NCBI RefSeq assembly: GCF_023016085.1
Contig: NZ_JALKBF010000001.1
Span: 1,674,001-1,738,000, forward strand
Reading direction: 5' to 3'
Origin: Aliiroseovarius sp. F47248L
GTDB lineage: Bacteria; Pseudomonadota; Alphaproteobacteria; Rhodobacterales; Rhodobacteraceae
DNA length: 64,000 nt
Position 1 is the first letter of the stretch, and the number at the start of each line of letters is the position of its first letter. Below, piece by piece: positions 18,236 through 27,788 of the stretch. The notes below the pieces were generated by a model. That model ran no database searches, had not been told where the DNA came from, and was given only the letters and a program-made list of their open reading frames with translations. A program made the position numbers and the translations under genes.

Positions 18236-18709
18236 TTAATTGCCGCGGATTTGTTCAGCCACGTCGATCCGACCAAAAGACCCGAACAGCTGTCGCAGGA
18301 AGCCGATACCCTTGACGTTGCTATCTGTCACACGACGTTCCAGCACGACGATACGCCCATCTTCCAGACCGAAGCGCTCGATGTTCTGGACGACGCCCTT
18401 TTCGGTGAAGCTGATGGCCAATACTTCGCGGTCAATTTCTTGCGGAGCGTTGTAAAGGTAATGTTTGAAGCGCGAGCGGACATAGTAATACCCACTGCCT
18501 GCCAACAGGCCCGAGGTTCCCGGCTTGCCAATCGACGCGCCAACGGTTTCGCGCGTGTCTTTGCCGACCTCAATCAGGTCAACGTCTTCTTTCGGCGGCA
18601 TATATCCGTGATTGCGGTATGTTGCCGAACAGCCTGTGACAAGAGCCAGAAGCAGCATCGCCCCGACCATCTTGCCCATATTCCTGCCCATTTGGCGCAG
18701 ATAAGACAT
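18236..18709 (-). CDS. bamE: Outer-membrane assembly lipoprotein BamE
   Basis: The 157-residue protein has a lipoprotein signal: hydrophobic MLLLALVTGC with the lipobox cysteine near residue 27. The BamE/SmpA fold follows (IEVGKDTRETVGASIGKPGTSG, then YYYVRSRFKHYLY). It is a periplasm-facing outer-membrane lipoprotein that stabilises the BamA insertase complex. AAGGGGGG precedes the ATG. The divergent DUF177 gene shares its upstream region, a common alphaproteobacterial arrangement. Confidence 0.88.
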   Translation of the reverse strand: MSYLRQMGRNMGKMVGAMLLLALVTGCSATYRNHGYMPPKEDVDLIEVGKDTRETVGASIGKPGTSGLLAGSGYYYVRSRFKHYLYNAPQEIDREVLAISFTEKGVVQNIERFGLEDGRIVVLERRVTDSNVKGIGFLRQLFGSFGRIDVAEQIRGN

Positions 18710-18857
18710 ACCGCCCCCCTTGCGTTCGCCACTCTGTCTTGGGTATCGGCTTAGCGTAGGATAGCGCGTGGTTCAAGAAACGATCACGAGCATTCTTTAT
18801 CTGGTATAGGTATATGCTGGACCAAACGCGACACCGAACAATCTGCGGAGACGCAAA

Positions 18858-19430
18858 ATGACCGACACGACCCCATCCGGCGATGCCCTGCCGTTCACTC
18901 ATCCCGTTCGCGTGGCCGATCTTCCGACCAGCCGCCCCACCCGGTTTGAACTTGTGCCAAATCAGGACACATGCAACGCGATCGCCGCGGATCTTGGCAT
19001 CCCTGGTCTGCGCAAGCTGAGATTTACCGGCGAATTGAAACCTTTGGACAAGCGCGATTGGCAAATGGAGGCCGACCTTGGTGCAACGGTGATACAGGAT
19101 TGCGTTGTCACACTTGACCCTGTCACCACCCGGATTGATGACACAGTCCTGCGCCGTTGGCTGAAAGATCTAAGCGAGCCTGACAGCGGTGAAGAGGTCG
19201 AGATGCCCGAGGATGACAATGTTGATGCATTGGGGCCTGTGATTGACTTGGGCCAGGTGATGATTGAAGCTCTAACCCTAGCGCTGCCCCTGTATCCCCG
19301 TGTCGAGGGGGCCGAGGTTCAGGCCAGAGTTTTCGCCGAGCCGGGTACGAAACCCATGACCGATGACGACGCCAAGCCCTTTGCGGGCCTGTCCGATCTG
19401 CGTGATAAGCTTTCGGGAAAGGACAAATAG
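18858..19430 (+). CDS. DUF177 (YceD) family protein
   Basis: The 190-residue acidic protein has the DUF177 pattern: LKPLDKRDWQMEADLGATVIQDCVVTLDPV, split here as it would be in the family's central beta sheet, and then PIDLG-type IDLGQVMIEALTLALPLYP. YceD proteins are almost always encoded next to rpmF, and E. coli YceD has been tied to 23S rRNA metabolism. Here rpmF follows 258 nt downstream, consistent with that association. Confidence 0.85.
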   Translation: MTDTTPSGDALPFTHPVRVADLPTSRPTRFELVPNQDTCNAIAADLGIPGLRKLRFTGELKPLDKRDWQMEADLGATVIQDCVVTLDPVTTRIDDTVLRRWLKDLSEPDSGEEVEMPEDDNVDALGPVIDLGQVMIEALTLALPLYPRVEGAEVQARVFAEPGTKPMTDDDAKPFAGLSDLRDKLSGKDK

Positions 19431-19514
19431 GTTCTCAGTCCCGCGACGACCTTGCCAAGATCGTTCATTTTCACCAGAACCGTGAAATTCCAGCGCATGC
19501 AGTGCAATTCGCCC

Positions 19515-19542
19515 TTGCAAGAATCAAGAAAGGCAGTATTTT
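19515..19542 (+). promoter_or_regulatory. Candidate promoter for rpmF-plsX-fabH
   Basis: TTGCAA and TATTTT are separated by 16 nt within the 258-nt gap between the DUF177 gene and rpmF. The gap is large enough to separate the two transcription units. This is a consensus match only. Confidence 0.35.
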
Positions 19543-19688
19543 CCCGCCTTCTTCCAAAAGATGGGTTGGACAGCGCACCGCAAACCGCGTATGAGGCGCC
19601 GAGACTCAGGAATGACTTGAGAACACCGGGCCATTGCGCCCCAGAATGACACCGGGCGACACCGCCCCCGAAACCGAAGGTTGAGACC

Positions 19689-19898
19689 ATGGCTGTCCAA
19701 CAGAACAAAGTATCGAAGTCGCGCCGCAACAACCGCCGTGCGCATGACGCCCTGGTTGCCGCGAACCCGAACGAATGTTCGAACTGCGGCGAGCTGAAGC
19801 GCCCCCATCACGTGTGCCCGTCCTGCGGCCATTATGACGACCGCGAAGTCGTTGCAATCGCCGACGAAGTTGACTTCGACGACGAAGACGCGGCGTAA
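19689..19898 (+). CDS. rpmF: 50S ribosomal protein L32
   Basis: The 69-residue basic protein starts [20 protein letters not shown], the standard L32 N terminus. It retains the four-cysteine zinc motif [18 protein letters not shown]. The C-terminal end is acidic ([11 protein letters not shown]). It precedes plsX and fabH, the widespread link between ribosome and lipid synthesis genes. Confidence 0.97.
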   Translation: MAVQQNKVSKSRRNNRRAHDALVAANPNECSNCGELKRPHHVCPSCGHYDDREVVAIADEVDFDDEDAA

Positions 19899-19954
19899 GC
19901 CTCTTGCCCGATGCGGGCGGGCATGTCAGAAAATCCCCGAGCATGGGATAACGA

Positions 19955-21043
19955 ATGACAATGAACGCCCCCAAACGCACAATTGTATCGGTCGACGCCA
20001 TGGGTGGAGATCTTGGACCGGCAGCCGTGGTTGCCGGTCTTGCGCTGTCTGCGGACAAAAACCCGGAAATCGGGTTCATTCTGCACGGCAACAAAACCGA
20101 GCTTGAAGGGCTGGTCGCCCGACACAAGGATTTGGCTGACGTTTGCGAGATTCGGCATGCCGACGAAGCTGTCACCATGGACGACAAGCCCAGTCAGGTG
20201 ATGCGAAACGGTCAGAAGACCTCGATGTGGTCAGCAATTGACGCAGTTCGCGATGGTGACGCCGAAGTCGTGGTCAGCTGTGGCAACACCGGTGCCCTGA
20301 TGCTGTTGTCAATGGTGCGGCTGCGCAAACTGCCCGGCGTAAACCGCCCCGCCATTGCCTGCCTGTGGCCATCGCGCAACCCGTCCGGGTTCAACGTGAT
20401 GCTGGATGTCGGTGCAGATGTCCGCGCGGATGAAGATGACCTGTTGCAATACGCGATGATGGGCGCGTCTTACGCTCGCAACGGTCTGGGCATTGCCCGT
20501 CCACGTGTTGGTCTTCTGAACGTCGGAACCGAAGAACACAAAGGCCGCAACGAATTGAAGGCGGCACACGAGTTGATCGCCAACGCCGCTGATGGCGCGC
20601 AGATCGACTTTGTCGGGTTTATCGAAGGCGTCGACCTACCCTCGGACCAAGTCGATGTTATTGTCACGGACGGCTTTACTGGCAATGTCGCGCTAAAAAC
20701 CGGCGAAGGCACCGCCAAGTTGATCTCCGGCCTGTTGCGCGAGGCATTCGGCGCAACGATCTTGTCAAAGATCGCTGCTGTTTTGGCCATGGGTCCACTG
20801 AAGCGCATGGGGCAACGCGTGGACCCGAGCCGCAACAATGGCGGTGTGTTCCTTGGTCTGAACGGGACAGTTGTCAAAAGCCACGGATCGGCGGATGCGA
20901 CGGGGATTTCCGCCGCTGTTCGGCTGGCGTTTCAGCTGGCCAAGGGCGGCTTCAACCAGAAGCTTGCCGCCCGGGTTGCATCCGGCGACGCATCACGCCA
21001 AGATGTCGCAACGGAAAGCCGGCAAGGTGAGCAGCAAGAATGA
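19955..21043 (+). CDS. plsX: Phosphate acyltransferase PlsX
   Basis: The 362-residue protein converts acyl-ACP and phosphate to acyl phosphate, the donor for PlsY in phospholipid synthesis. It is a peripheral membrane enzyme. Family motifs are [12 protein letters not shown] at the N terminus, SCGNTGALM, and [20 protein letters not shown]. Its stop overlaps the fabH start by 4 nt. An ATG two codons later (MNAPKR) is an alternative start. Confidence 0.96.
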   Translation: MTMNAPKRTIVSVDAMGGDLGPAAVVAGLALSADKNPEIGFILHGNKTELEGLVARHKDLADVCEIRHADEAVTMDDKPSQVMRNGQKTSMWSAIDAVRDGDAEVVVSCGNTGALMLLSMVRLRKLPGVNRPAIACLWPSRNPSGFNVMLDVGADVRADEDDLLQYAMMGASYARNGLGIARPRVGLLNVGTEEHKGRNELKAAHELIANAADGAQIDFVGFIEGVDLPSDQVDVIVTDGFTGNVALKTGEGTAKLISGLLREAFGATILSKIAAVLAMGPLKRMGQRVDPSRNNGGVFLGLNGTVVKSHGSADATGISAAVRLAFQLAKGGFNQKLAARVASGDASRQDVATESRQGEQQE

Positions 21044-22014
21044 CAAAACGCGCCGTGGTCAAGGGCGTTGGGCATTATCTGCCCCAACGCGTCGTCCCAA
21101 ATTCGTACTTTGAAAAGATCGTCGACACCTCGGATGAGTGGATTCGCACCCGCTCGGGCATTGAACGACGCCATTTTGCCGCCGAAGGGGAAACCACGTC
21201 GCAAATGGCTGCCGAAGCGGCACGTGCTGCGCTAGAAAAGGCAGGTCTTAAGATCGATGATATCGACGCGATCGTTGTTGCAACCTCGACCCCCGATCTA
21301 ACTTTCCCGTCCGTCGCCACGATGGTTCAAAACGAGTTGGGAATGACACGCGGCTTTGGATTTGACGTGCAAGCTGTCTGCGCGGGTTTTGTTTTTGCGC
21401 TGACAAATGCCAACGCTTTGATCATGTCCGGACAAGTTGACCGCATTTTGGTGATCGGGGCCGAAACATTTTCCCGCATACTGGACATGACCGACAGGTC
21501 GACATGCGTGTTGTTTGGCGACGGCGCTGGTGCGTTGGTGCTGGAAGCCCAAGAGGGCAGCGGAGATAACACTGATCGCGGAATCCTGTCGGCTGATCTG
21601 AACTCGGACGGGCGCATGCGCGAGATGCTGTATGTGGATGGCGGAGTGTCAACGACACAGACCTCGGGCCATTTGCGGATGCAGGGTAACCCGCTGTTTC
21701 GTCAGGCCGTCGGCAAATTGACTGAAACTGCCGAAACCGCATTGAAAAAGGTGGGGCTGACGGATGACGATCTGGATTGGATCGTGCCACATCAGGCCAA
21801 TATTCGCATCATTCAGGGCACAGCCAAGAAGATGGGCGTGCCGATGGATCGCGTGATCCTGACGGTGCAGGACCACGGCAACACCTCGGCCGCATCGATT
21901 CCTCTGGCCCTGTCCGTGGGCTGTACTGAAGGTAAGATCAAACAAGGCGATCTTGTCGTGACCGAGGCCATCGGCGGCGGATTGGCGTGGGGTGCGGTCG
22001 TAATCCGCTGGTAA
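21040..22014 (+). CDS. fabH: 3-oxoacyl-ACP synthase III
   Basis: The 324-residue thiolase-fold enzyme starts fatty-acid synthesis by condensing acetyl-CoA with malonyl-ACP. The catalytic triad is visible: Cys114 in [12 protein letters not shown], His251 in PHQANIRII, and Asn281 in HGNTSAAS. It is translationally coupled to plsX through an ATGA overlap and followed by ihfA, the conserved alphaproteobacterial order. Confidence 0.96.
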   Translation: MTKRAVVKGVGHYLPQRVVPNSYFEKIVDTSDEWIRTRSGIERRHFAAEGETTSQMAAEAARAALEKAGLKIDDIDAIVVATSTPDLTFPSVATMVQNELGMTRGFGFDVQAVCAGFVFALTNANALIMSGQVDRILVIGAETFSRILDMTDRSTCVLFGDGAGALVLEAQEGSGDNTDRGILSADLNSDGRMREMLYVDGGVSTTQTSGHLRMQGNPLFRQAVGKLTETAETALKKVGLTDDDLDWIVPHQANIRIIQGTAKKMGVPMDRVILTVQDHGNTSAASIPLALSVGCTEGKIKQGDLVVTEAIGGGLAWGAVVIRW

Positions 22015-22034
22015 TACCTTTAAACCCCTGTGCG

Positions 22035-22055
22035 AACGGCTTTTCACAAGCCGTT
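22035..22055. repeat. 8-bp inverted repeat between fabH and ihfA
   Basis: AACGGCTT and AAGCCGTT form a perfect stem with a 5-nt loop 20 nt after the fabH stop. There is no T-tract, so termination would be weak. It may instead mark the end of the plsX-fabH message. Confidence 0.4.
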
Positions 22056-22113
22056 GATATTGACTCGGAAAATCAAACCACCCATGCTTCCCGAAAACAA
22101 TCAGGGGGACGAC

Positions 22114-22416
22114 ATGAGTGAAAAGACTTTGACCCGCATGGACCTCAGCGAAGCTGTGTTTCGCGAAGTCGGCCTGTCGCGCAACGAAAGCGCGCAGTTG
22201 GTCGAGACGGTATTGGGTCATGTTTCCGACGCCTTGGTGGCTGGCGAAAGCGTGAAAATATCATCGTTCGGGACATTTTCGGTGCGCGACAAGGCCGCCC
22301 GCGTGGGCCGAAACCCGAAAACAGGCGAAGAAGCGCCGATCCCGCCGCGTCGGGTTCTGACATTCCGTCCGTCACATCTTATGAAAGACCGGGTCGACGA
22401 AGGAAACAAACGCTGA
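22114..22416 (+). CDS. ihfA: Integration host factor subunit alpha
   Basis: The 100-residue protein has the IHF/HU fold. It includes [20 protein letters not shown], the beta-arm region [26 protein letters not shown] and the DNA-intercalating IPPRRVLTF. It forms a heterodimer with IhfB, which bends DNA sharply. AGGGGGA precedes the ATG at 22114, and the in-frame extension upstream is not needed. It precedes the merR gene, as in many alphaproteobacteria. Confidence 0.95.
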   Translation: MSEKTLTRMDLSEAVFREVGLSRNESAQLVETVLGHVSDALVAGESVKISSFGTFSVRDKAARVGRNPKTGEEAPIPPRRVLTFRPSHLMKDRVDEGNKR

Positions 22417-22489
22417 CACCTTCGCAACACCCGACCGGCGCGCACCTGCGCCTGAATGAATAATAGAAGCAGAACAGACAGGTCTGGAC

Positions 22490-23356
22490 ATGGATAAGAA
22501 GTCACCCGACGCCTTCCGCACCATAAGCGAGGTGGCCGAATGGCTTGGTGTGCCGACCCATGTGCTGCGGTTCTGGGAAAGTCGCTTCAGTCAGGTTAAA
22601 CCCGTGAAACGTGCTGGTGGGCGACGCTATTACCGTCCCAATGACATGGAGCTTCTGGGCGGTATCCGTAAGCTGTTGCACGAAGATGGTATGACGATCC
22701 GTGGCGTTCAAAAACTTCTGCGCGAAGAAGGTGTGAAGCATGTTGCGGCAATGTCGCCGCCGCTGGACAGTGACGAGATGCGTGACATCACGCCGTCAAA
22801 TGTTGTCCCGCTGGCCGGGAAATCCGCACCGGAAGAACGACCGCATGAAGATCGCAGCGAGGATCCTGTCACCGCCACACCACCGGTCGAAGAGACTGCC
22901 TCCGATGCATCGCAGCCAGATCCCGCGCCAGACCAGCCAGACGTCGCTGACGCCCAGCCAGAGCCATCAGACGAAGCCGCCACGTTGGTGGAGCACAGCG
23001 AAGCTGACCCCCACTTCACCCGCAGCGAAGTGGATACGCCGGACGAAAGCTCACATCCCACTGACGACCCGGTGGACGAACCAACCCTAACGGCGCCAGA
23101 GCTTCCGGGCCTTCATGGCTCTTCCGATTCGTCTGATGCTGCAGCGCCCCCAGAGCCTGCCCCAAAGATCGACATCACCCATATTCCCACTGATCCCGGC
23201 GATCAGGATGCGACTCCCACACCGACATTGACTAGCGCCCTGCGGCGTACGCGCCAGACAGGCACCGGTGCCCGTATTGCCGCCCTTCAAGCCCTGGCCG
23301 ACCGACTTGAGTCGCTGGCAGCACAAATGGGCCGCAACCCCGAACAAACACCGTAA
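22490..23356 (+). CDS. MerR-family transcriptional regulator with long acidic tail
   Basis: The 288-residue protein has an N-terminal MerR winged helix-turn-helix (about residues 8-80: [20 protein letters not shown] and [14 protein letters not shown]). About 170 residues rich in Pro, Asp, Glu, Thr and Ser follow, then a short helical C terminus ([20 protein letters not shown]). The position after ihfA is conserved in alphaproteobacteria; the regulon is unknown. The tail looks disordered and could mediate contacts or dimer spacing. Confidence 0.85.
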   Translation: MDKKSPDAFRTISEVAEWLGVPTHVLRFWESRFSQVKPVKRAGGRRYYRPNDMELLGGIRKLLHEDGMTIRGVQKLLREEGVKHVAAMSPPLDSDEMRDITPSNVVPLAGKSAPEERPHEDRSEDPVTATPPVEETASDASQPDPAPDQPDVADAQPEPSDEAATLVEHSEADPHFTRSEVDTPDESSHPTDDPVDEPTLTAPELPGLHGSSDSSDAAAPPEPAPKIDITHIPTDPGDQDATPTPTLTSALRRTRQTGTGARIAALQALADRLESLAAQMGRNPEQTP

Positions 23357-23420
23357 GCACGCCGATGTTTGATCGACCTCTGCTCGAATGCGGAATGATG
23401 CAATTCCTGCTGTTTCCCGC

Positions 23421-23448
23421 TTGCCCTGCCTGCGAAAATCACTATGTA
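23421..23448 (+). promoter_or_regulatory. Promoter of tRNA-Pro (GGG)
   Basis: TTGCCC and TATGTA are separated by 16 nt, ending 11 nt before the tRNA 5' end. Confidence 0.5.
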
Positions 23449-23459
23449 AGGTCTCCAGT

Positions 23460-23536
23460 CGGGCTATGGCGCAGCCTGGTAGCGCGTCCGTCTGGGGGAC
23501 GGAAGGTCGCAGGTTCGAGTCCTGCTAGCCCGACCA
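23460..23536 (+). tRNA. tRNA-Pro (GGG)
   Basis: The 77-nt cloverleaf has acceptor CGGGCTA/TAGCCCG, anticodon loop CTGGGGG (anticodon GGG) between TCCGT and ACGGA, and an encoded CCA. Confidence 0.97.
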
Positions 23537-23546
23537 ATCTCAAAAC

Positions 23547-23576
23547 CGCCCGCCCGTTCATCGGGCGGGTGTTTTT
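23547..23576 (+). terminator. Rho-independent terminator after tRNA-Pro
   Basis: A perfect 8-bp stem CCCGCCCG/CGGGCGGG with a 5-nt loop is followed by TGTTTTTG, 12 nt after the tRNA end. Confidence 0.8.
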
Positions 23577-23609
23577 GTATCCGCGTGACGGATCCAAGGG
23601 GGGACGCAA

Positions 23610-24683
23610 ATGAAGACCGGCGTATTGGCAGATCGGCAGATCCGGCAGATGATTACCGATGGTGGGATCGCGGCATCCTCGCCCATCCTGAACGAACAAA
23701 TCCAACCGGCTTCGCTGGACTTGCGGTTGGGGGATACAGCCTATCGCGTGCGCGCCTCGTTTCTGCCTGGCAAGACCTCAACCGTCGCTGAACGTCTGGT
23801 TGAGCTGACCATGCACGAAGTGTCGTTGACTGGCGGCGCGGTGTTGGAAAAGGGGTGCGTTTATGTCGTACCCCTGATGGAACACCTGCGCTTGCCCAAA
23901 GGCATGACAGCGGCGGCCAGCGCCAAATCTTCGATTGGGCGGGTCGATCTGATGACTCGGGTGATCACCGATCAGGGCATCGAATTTGATCGCGTGCCGG
24001 AAGATTATGACGGGCCGCTCTATGCCGAACTGTGCCCGCAAAGCTTTTCGGTCGTGGTCCAACCCGGACAGCTTCTAAACCAAATCATCTTTCGGCAAGG
24101 CAAGACGATCCTGACTGATGACGAGCTACGCGCGGTGCACGCACGTTCCCCGATCGTGTCGGGCGATCCGGTGATTTCGGACGGGCTTGGGTTCTCGGTT
24201 GATCTGAAACCTGCCAAGGGCGATCTGGTGGGATATCGCGCCAAGCGCCATACGGGCGTTGTCGATTTGTCGAAGCTCGCCCATTACGACCCGGCAAACT
24301 ACTGGGAAGAGGTACACACAACAGACGGGCGCATCATCCTTGACCCCGGCGCGTTCTATATCCTTGTCAGCCGCGAGGCGATTGCAATCCCTCCTGATTG
24401 CGCCGCCGAAATGGCCCCCTATCTGGCAATGGTGGGCGAGTTTCGCGTGCACTATGCAGGCTTTTTCGACCCCGGTTTCGGATATGACGCCGCTGGCGGA
24501 TCAGGGTCGCGCGGCGTGCTTGAAGTACGCTGTCACGAGGCACCTTTTGTGCTGGAACACGGGCAGGTTGTCGGACGTCTGGTCTATGAACGGATGAGCG
24601 AAGTGCCTGAGGTGCTTTATGGTGCTGACATCAAGTCAAATTATCAGGGGCAAGGGTTGAAACTGTCGAAGCATTTTCGCTAG
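23610..24683 (+). CDS. dcd: 2'-deoxycytidine 5'-triphosphate deaminase, double-length form
   Basis: The 357-residue protein contains dUTPase/Dcd-fold features: ILNEQIQPASLDLRLGDTAY, the catalytic-region SAKSSIGRVDLMTRVITD, and a second related half ending EHGQVVGRLVYERM. Usual Dcd proteins have about 190 residues. The doubled form is known in alphaproteobacteria. It should convert dCTP to dUTP for thymidylate synthesis. The ATG follows AGGGGGG. The name rests on motif recognition, and activity of both halves is inferred only. Confidence 0.82.
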   Translation: MKTGVLADRQIRQMITDGGIAASSPILNEQIQPASLDLRLGDTAYRVRASFLPGKTSTVAERLVELTMHEVSLTGGAVLEKGCVYVVPLMEHLRLPKGMTAAASAKSSIGRVDLMTRVITDQGIEFDRVPEDYDGPLYAELCPQSFSVVVQPGQLLNQIIFRQGKTILTDDELRAVHARSPIVSGDPVISDGLGFSVDLKPAKGDLVGYRAKRHTGVVDLSKLAHYDPANYWEEVHTTDGRIILDPGAFYILVSREAIAIPPDCAAEMAPYLAMVGEFRVHYAGFFDPGFGYDAAGGSGSRGVLEVRCHEAPFVLEHGQVVGRLVYERMSEVPEVLYGADIKSNYQGQGLKLSKHFR

Positions 24684-24771
24684 CTCTCTTTCCAACTCAA
24701 CCAGACACCAAAGGACAGGTGGGCTGACTTGTGCTAGCGTTCCTGAAAACTTTATTCAGGGATTGCGCGAA

Positions 24772-25167
24772 TTGGCCAAACAACGGCAACTGATCTCGAA
24801 CGGAAATCCGATGGAAGCCGTTGTCGGTTTCAGCCGCGCCGTTCGCGTTGGTTCGTTTATCGCTGTCGGTGGCACCGCACCGGTTGACCAGAACGGGAAT
24901 ACCGTCGGCGTTGGGGATGTGTTTCTTCAGACCAGGCAGTGCATTGAAATTATCAAGACCGCTCTGGAGGACGCCGGTTCCGGCCTTCAGGATATTGTGC
25001 GCACTCGGGTCATCCTGACCGACATCGACAATTGGAAAGAGGCGATCGAAGCGCGCAAACTGTACTGCCTGACCGCTCGTCCTGTTGATACGATCATGGC
25101 TGTAGATCGTTTTGTGAACCCTGAATGGCTAGTCGAAATCGAAGTGGATGCGGTCACCACCGACTGA
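24772..25167 (+). CDS. RidA/YjgF-family protein
   Basis: The roughly 131-residue protein has the RidA fold: RQLISNGNPMEAVVGFSRAVRVG, then the conserved arginine in VRTRVILTDIDNW, and the C-terminal VEIEVDAV. The catalytic-type arginine is present, so it may hydrolyse enamine/imine intermediates from PLP enzymes. No ATG start exists. TTG at 24772 is chosen because AGGGA lies 9 nt upstream; TTG at 24763 would be too close. Confidence 0.82.
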   Translation: MAKQRQLISNGNPMEAVVGFSRAVRVGSFIAVGGTAPVDQNGNTVGVGDVFLQTRQCIEIIKTALEDAGSGLQDIVRTRVILTDIDNWKEAIEARKLYCLTARPVDTIMAVDRFVNPEWLVEIEVDAVTTD

Positions 25168-25236
25168 GCGGAGACGCAAGCTAGCAATCCACAGCTCCTA
25201 CAACGACGTCGTACACCTTAAGGCGCGAATTGGTTT

Positions 25237-25839
25237 TCAGACTTGCTGCGCGACCTCATCTGTCGGCGGTGGCGCGGTGTTGGGATCAGCACGTTTGAGC
25301 ACCACGGTATCCGAAAGGTCAATGCGGCGCAGCTTCGTTTCGACAACTGTCACCTTCTCCACTTTTATTTTGACCGAAGGTTGCAGATGCCCTGCGGCAA
25401 TTCCGATGATTTGGCGATCCTTGATGGAAAGGGAGACGCCCGCAACTTCAACCGTCAAACCAACAGGTATGCGAATTTTTCGCAAGTCGACCGCCTCACC
25501 AACGGTCAAACGAACCTCGGGGGTATGCGTCGATTTCAGTTTGTGTTTCAACAGCGCTGCAACCCGTGTCTTACCGTCCATCGGGCCTTTTTCCCCCACC
25601 AGAGCCTGCACAGACTTCATACCTTCCCACGCCTTCAAAAGCGTATCGATAAGTGAGATCGACAGCGCCTCTTCAACGGCAGTCGCCACCGATTTGTGCA
25701 GAGTTCCTGCGTCCAACTCCATTCCGGCAAGACGCACGCCCGGTTCCCCTTCGTTCAGCGCGGATTTGACGGCGTCGACCACATTGCTGAAATCGGTGGG
25801 CGGGATAGCAGTTTCCAGCGTTTCAATGCTGTCGGTCAT
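25237..25839 (-). CDS. Unknown 200-residue protein
   Basis: No family is recognised. The protein has no signal peptide or membrane segment. The N-terminal half looks helical (DFSNVVDAVKSALNEGEPGV). The C-terminal half is rich in alternating valine and charged residues that suggest a beta sheet (IRIPVGLTVEVAGVSLSIKD). Its start overlaps the stop of the preceding 650-residue membrane protein gene by 4 nt (ATGA), so the two are translationally coupled and probably interact. It could bind the cytoplasmic tail of that protein, which is inference. Confidence 0.6.
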   Translation of the reverse strand: MTDSIETLETAIPPTDFSNVVDAVKSALNEGEPGVRLAGMELDAGTLHKSVATAVEEALSISLIDTLLKAWEGMKSVQALVGEKGPMDGKTRVAALLKHKLKSTHTPEVRLTVGEAVDLRKIRIPVGLTVEVAGVSLSIKDRQIIGIAAGHLQPSVKIKVEKVTVVETKLRRIDLSDTVVLKRADPNTAPPPTDEVAQQV

Positions 25840-27788
25840 GGCTCATCGCTCCTGTCTTCTTCCCGGATGATTGTGATATCGGTTCGTCCACCCCGATCAA
25901 CTGTCAGGGTGATCGTCGGCATCTGATCTGGTTCGACTGAAATATCTGGTGTGGTGTCGGGCACCGCATACACGTGGGGCATGATCCCCGACGCTAGGGG
26001 CTTTGGCTGCCGCGCTTTCTTAAATGGTCTGAAACCTCTGAGCGGCCAGATGAAACTGCCAAGCAGTAACAGGCCGACAATGCCGGGAACCAGCCAAGAT
26101 GGCGGACCAGCGGCTGGTCGGCGCAGCGCAAGTGCGCGTTGGTCGCGTTCCTCACCGGCCCCGTCGTGCACACGGATCACCAGCGGACGGTTCACACCTG
26201 GAGGCGGCATCGCAACAGCAACCGCGCGCCGTTCACCGGTATAGGACCAGACTTCCGACGTGCCGTCACCCAGCTCGACGCTCAGTTCCGCATCCGGCCA
26301 AGCGTTCAGAAGATCTACAACAATCTTGGCTTCAGGCTCCTCGGTCTCAATTACATTCCCCTCAAGATCACCGGCTTCAATCTGCAATCGCATGTCCGCC
26401 AACCGAAAAAGTGTGAGCGATTGCCGCGCGCGGATCGTACCTTCCCTATCCACAGCAAGAAACGTGGCGGTGCCGCTATCGCCGGGACGGGGCATGGGCA
26501 GATCGACCGCAATCGGCACCTCTTCATAGCGACGCTGATCGACCACGCCGGGATCGTTTGTCTGCCATTCGACGCTAGCATCGGGCCACGGGTCGCGCAG
26601 GGTCACCTGCACCTGCACCCTGTCCGTGCTGGCCACAATTCGTCCGTTCCGCAGGTGATCAGAAGCCAGATTAAGCGTCATGTCCATCATGCGCCGAAGG
26701 GTCAGACGTGTCTGGGCAAGAACACGTGTGCGGCCGTCCAGGGCGTCAAAACGAAGGTCCAGTTCGGCGCCCGGGTTGAGCGCGAAGTGATAGGGTATGT
26801 CTTGGCCCTGAGCACGGCGGTCCGCTTCAGCGACACGGCCCCCGGCTGTTACGCGGACCCACTCTACCGCTGCTGTTTCACGCGGATCGCTAATCGACAC
26901 GATCACCAATTGTTCAGCATCAGTCGGATCGCTTTGCACCCGTCCGGTGATGCCTATGCGCGCACGCGCCAGTGCCGCTTGCAAGGCGGGCCAGTTGTTG
27001 ACAGGTGCTGGCTCGAACCGCCGGATCGCCCCACAACTTCCCCCACCAATAAGCCCGTCGACAACACCTGCATTAAGCCCGAGGGCGTTCAGATCAGACT
27101 GGATCTGCCGCGCCATTGCAACATCTAACCCGTCGGGTGGCCCGCAAGCCGGAATACGGCGGATGAAGACGCTGCGCGTTCTTGGGTTGCCCAAACGATC
27201 CTCGGCAGAAATGACAACTCGCGTTTGTGCGTAGTCGTTTGGCAAACGGATCATGATCTCAAATCGATCCCCATTGCGTTGAACCAAATTTGCCCCGCTT
27301 GCATCTGCTCTGGCAACGCCACTTGGATCAGTGATGTCGGCAACTATGGCGACCGACCCCGATGAGGCGGTGAATTCATTGGCCACTGGCTCAATCACCG
27401 GACCATCACGGTCTGTCTGCGTAGGCGTGGGCTCGGGGCGCGCAGAGTCTAGAATCGCTCTGACCCACCTGACCGCCGCACCTTCGATCAGAAGGGTGCA
27501 ACGACCGGTACGCAAAGCCAATGATCCGGACCGGATTGTCGTCACCAATGTTCGGATGCCACGTTCATTCAGAAACCGTGCAAACGCCTGATCATCTGTG
27601 CAAACAACTTGTCTTTGCAGGAACCGCTGCAGGTTAACATCCGACTGCCCAGCCAACATACTACTTAACAGCGATCGCATTCGATCATCGCCAAGTGTCA
27701 GCCCGTCGGGAAGGTTTTGCGCAAACGCATGGGTCAGCAATATCCAGATAAAAAGCACGGCAGAAACACCGTGGCGAAACCAGCGCAT
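25836..27788 (-). CDS. Unknown membrane-anchored 650-residue protein with beta-rich repeats
   Basis: A Sec signal peptide (FRHGVSAVLFIWILLTHAFA) starts the protein. Next come about 500 periplasmic residues of repeated beta-sandwich-like stretches (for example DPWPDASVEWQTND and NAWPDAELSVELGD). A peptidoglycan-binding-1-like segment near 250 (IQSDLNALGLNAGVVDGLIG) is included. A transmembrane helix near 560 (SWLVPGIVGLLLLGSFIWPL) and a cytoplasmic tail of about 70 residues follow. The start at 27788 was chosen for the signal peptide; the frame is open 93 nt further. It diverges from the redox operon. No known family is recognised. Confidence 0.6.
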   Translation of the reverse strand: MRWFRHGVSAVLFIWILLTHAFAQNLPDGLTLGDDRMRSLLSSMLAGQSDVNLQRFLQRQVVCTDDQAFARFLNERGIRTLVTTIRSGSLALRTGRCTLLIEGAAVRWVRAILDSARPEPTPTQTDRDGPVIEPVANEFTASSGSVAIVADITDPSGVARADASGANLVQRNGDRFEIMIRLPNDYAQTRVVISAEDRLGNPRTRSVFIRRIPACGPPDGLDVAMARQIQSDLNALGLNAGVVDGLIGGGSCGAIRRFEPAPVNNWPALQAALARARIGITGRVQSDPTDAEQLVIVSISDPRETAAVEWVRVTAGGRVAEADRRAQGQDIPYHFALNPGAELDLRFDALDGRTRVLAQTRLTLRRMMDMTLNLASDHLRNGRIVASTDRVQVQVTLRDPWPDASVEWQTNDPGVVDQRRYEEVPIAVDLPMPRPGDSGTATFLAVDREGTIRARQSLTLFRLADMRLQIEAGDLEGNVIETEEPEAKIVVDLLNAWPDAELSVELGDGTSEVWSYTGERRAVAVAMPPPGVNRPLVIRVHDGAGEERDQRALALRRPAAGPPSWLVPGIVGLLLLGSFIWPLRGFRPFKKARQPKPLASGIMPHVYAVPDTTPDISVEPDQMPTITLTVDRGGRTDITIIREEDRSDEP

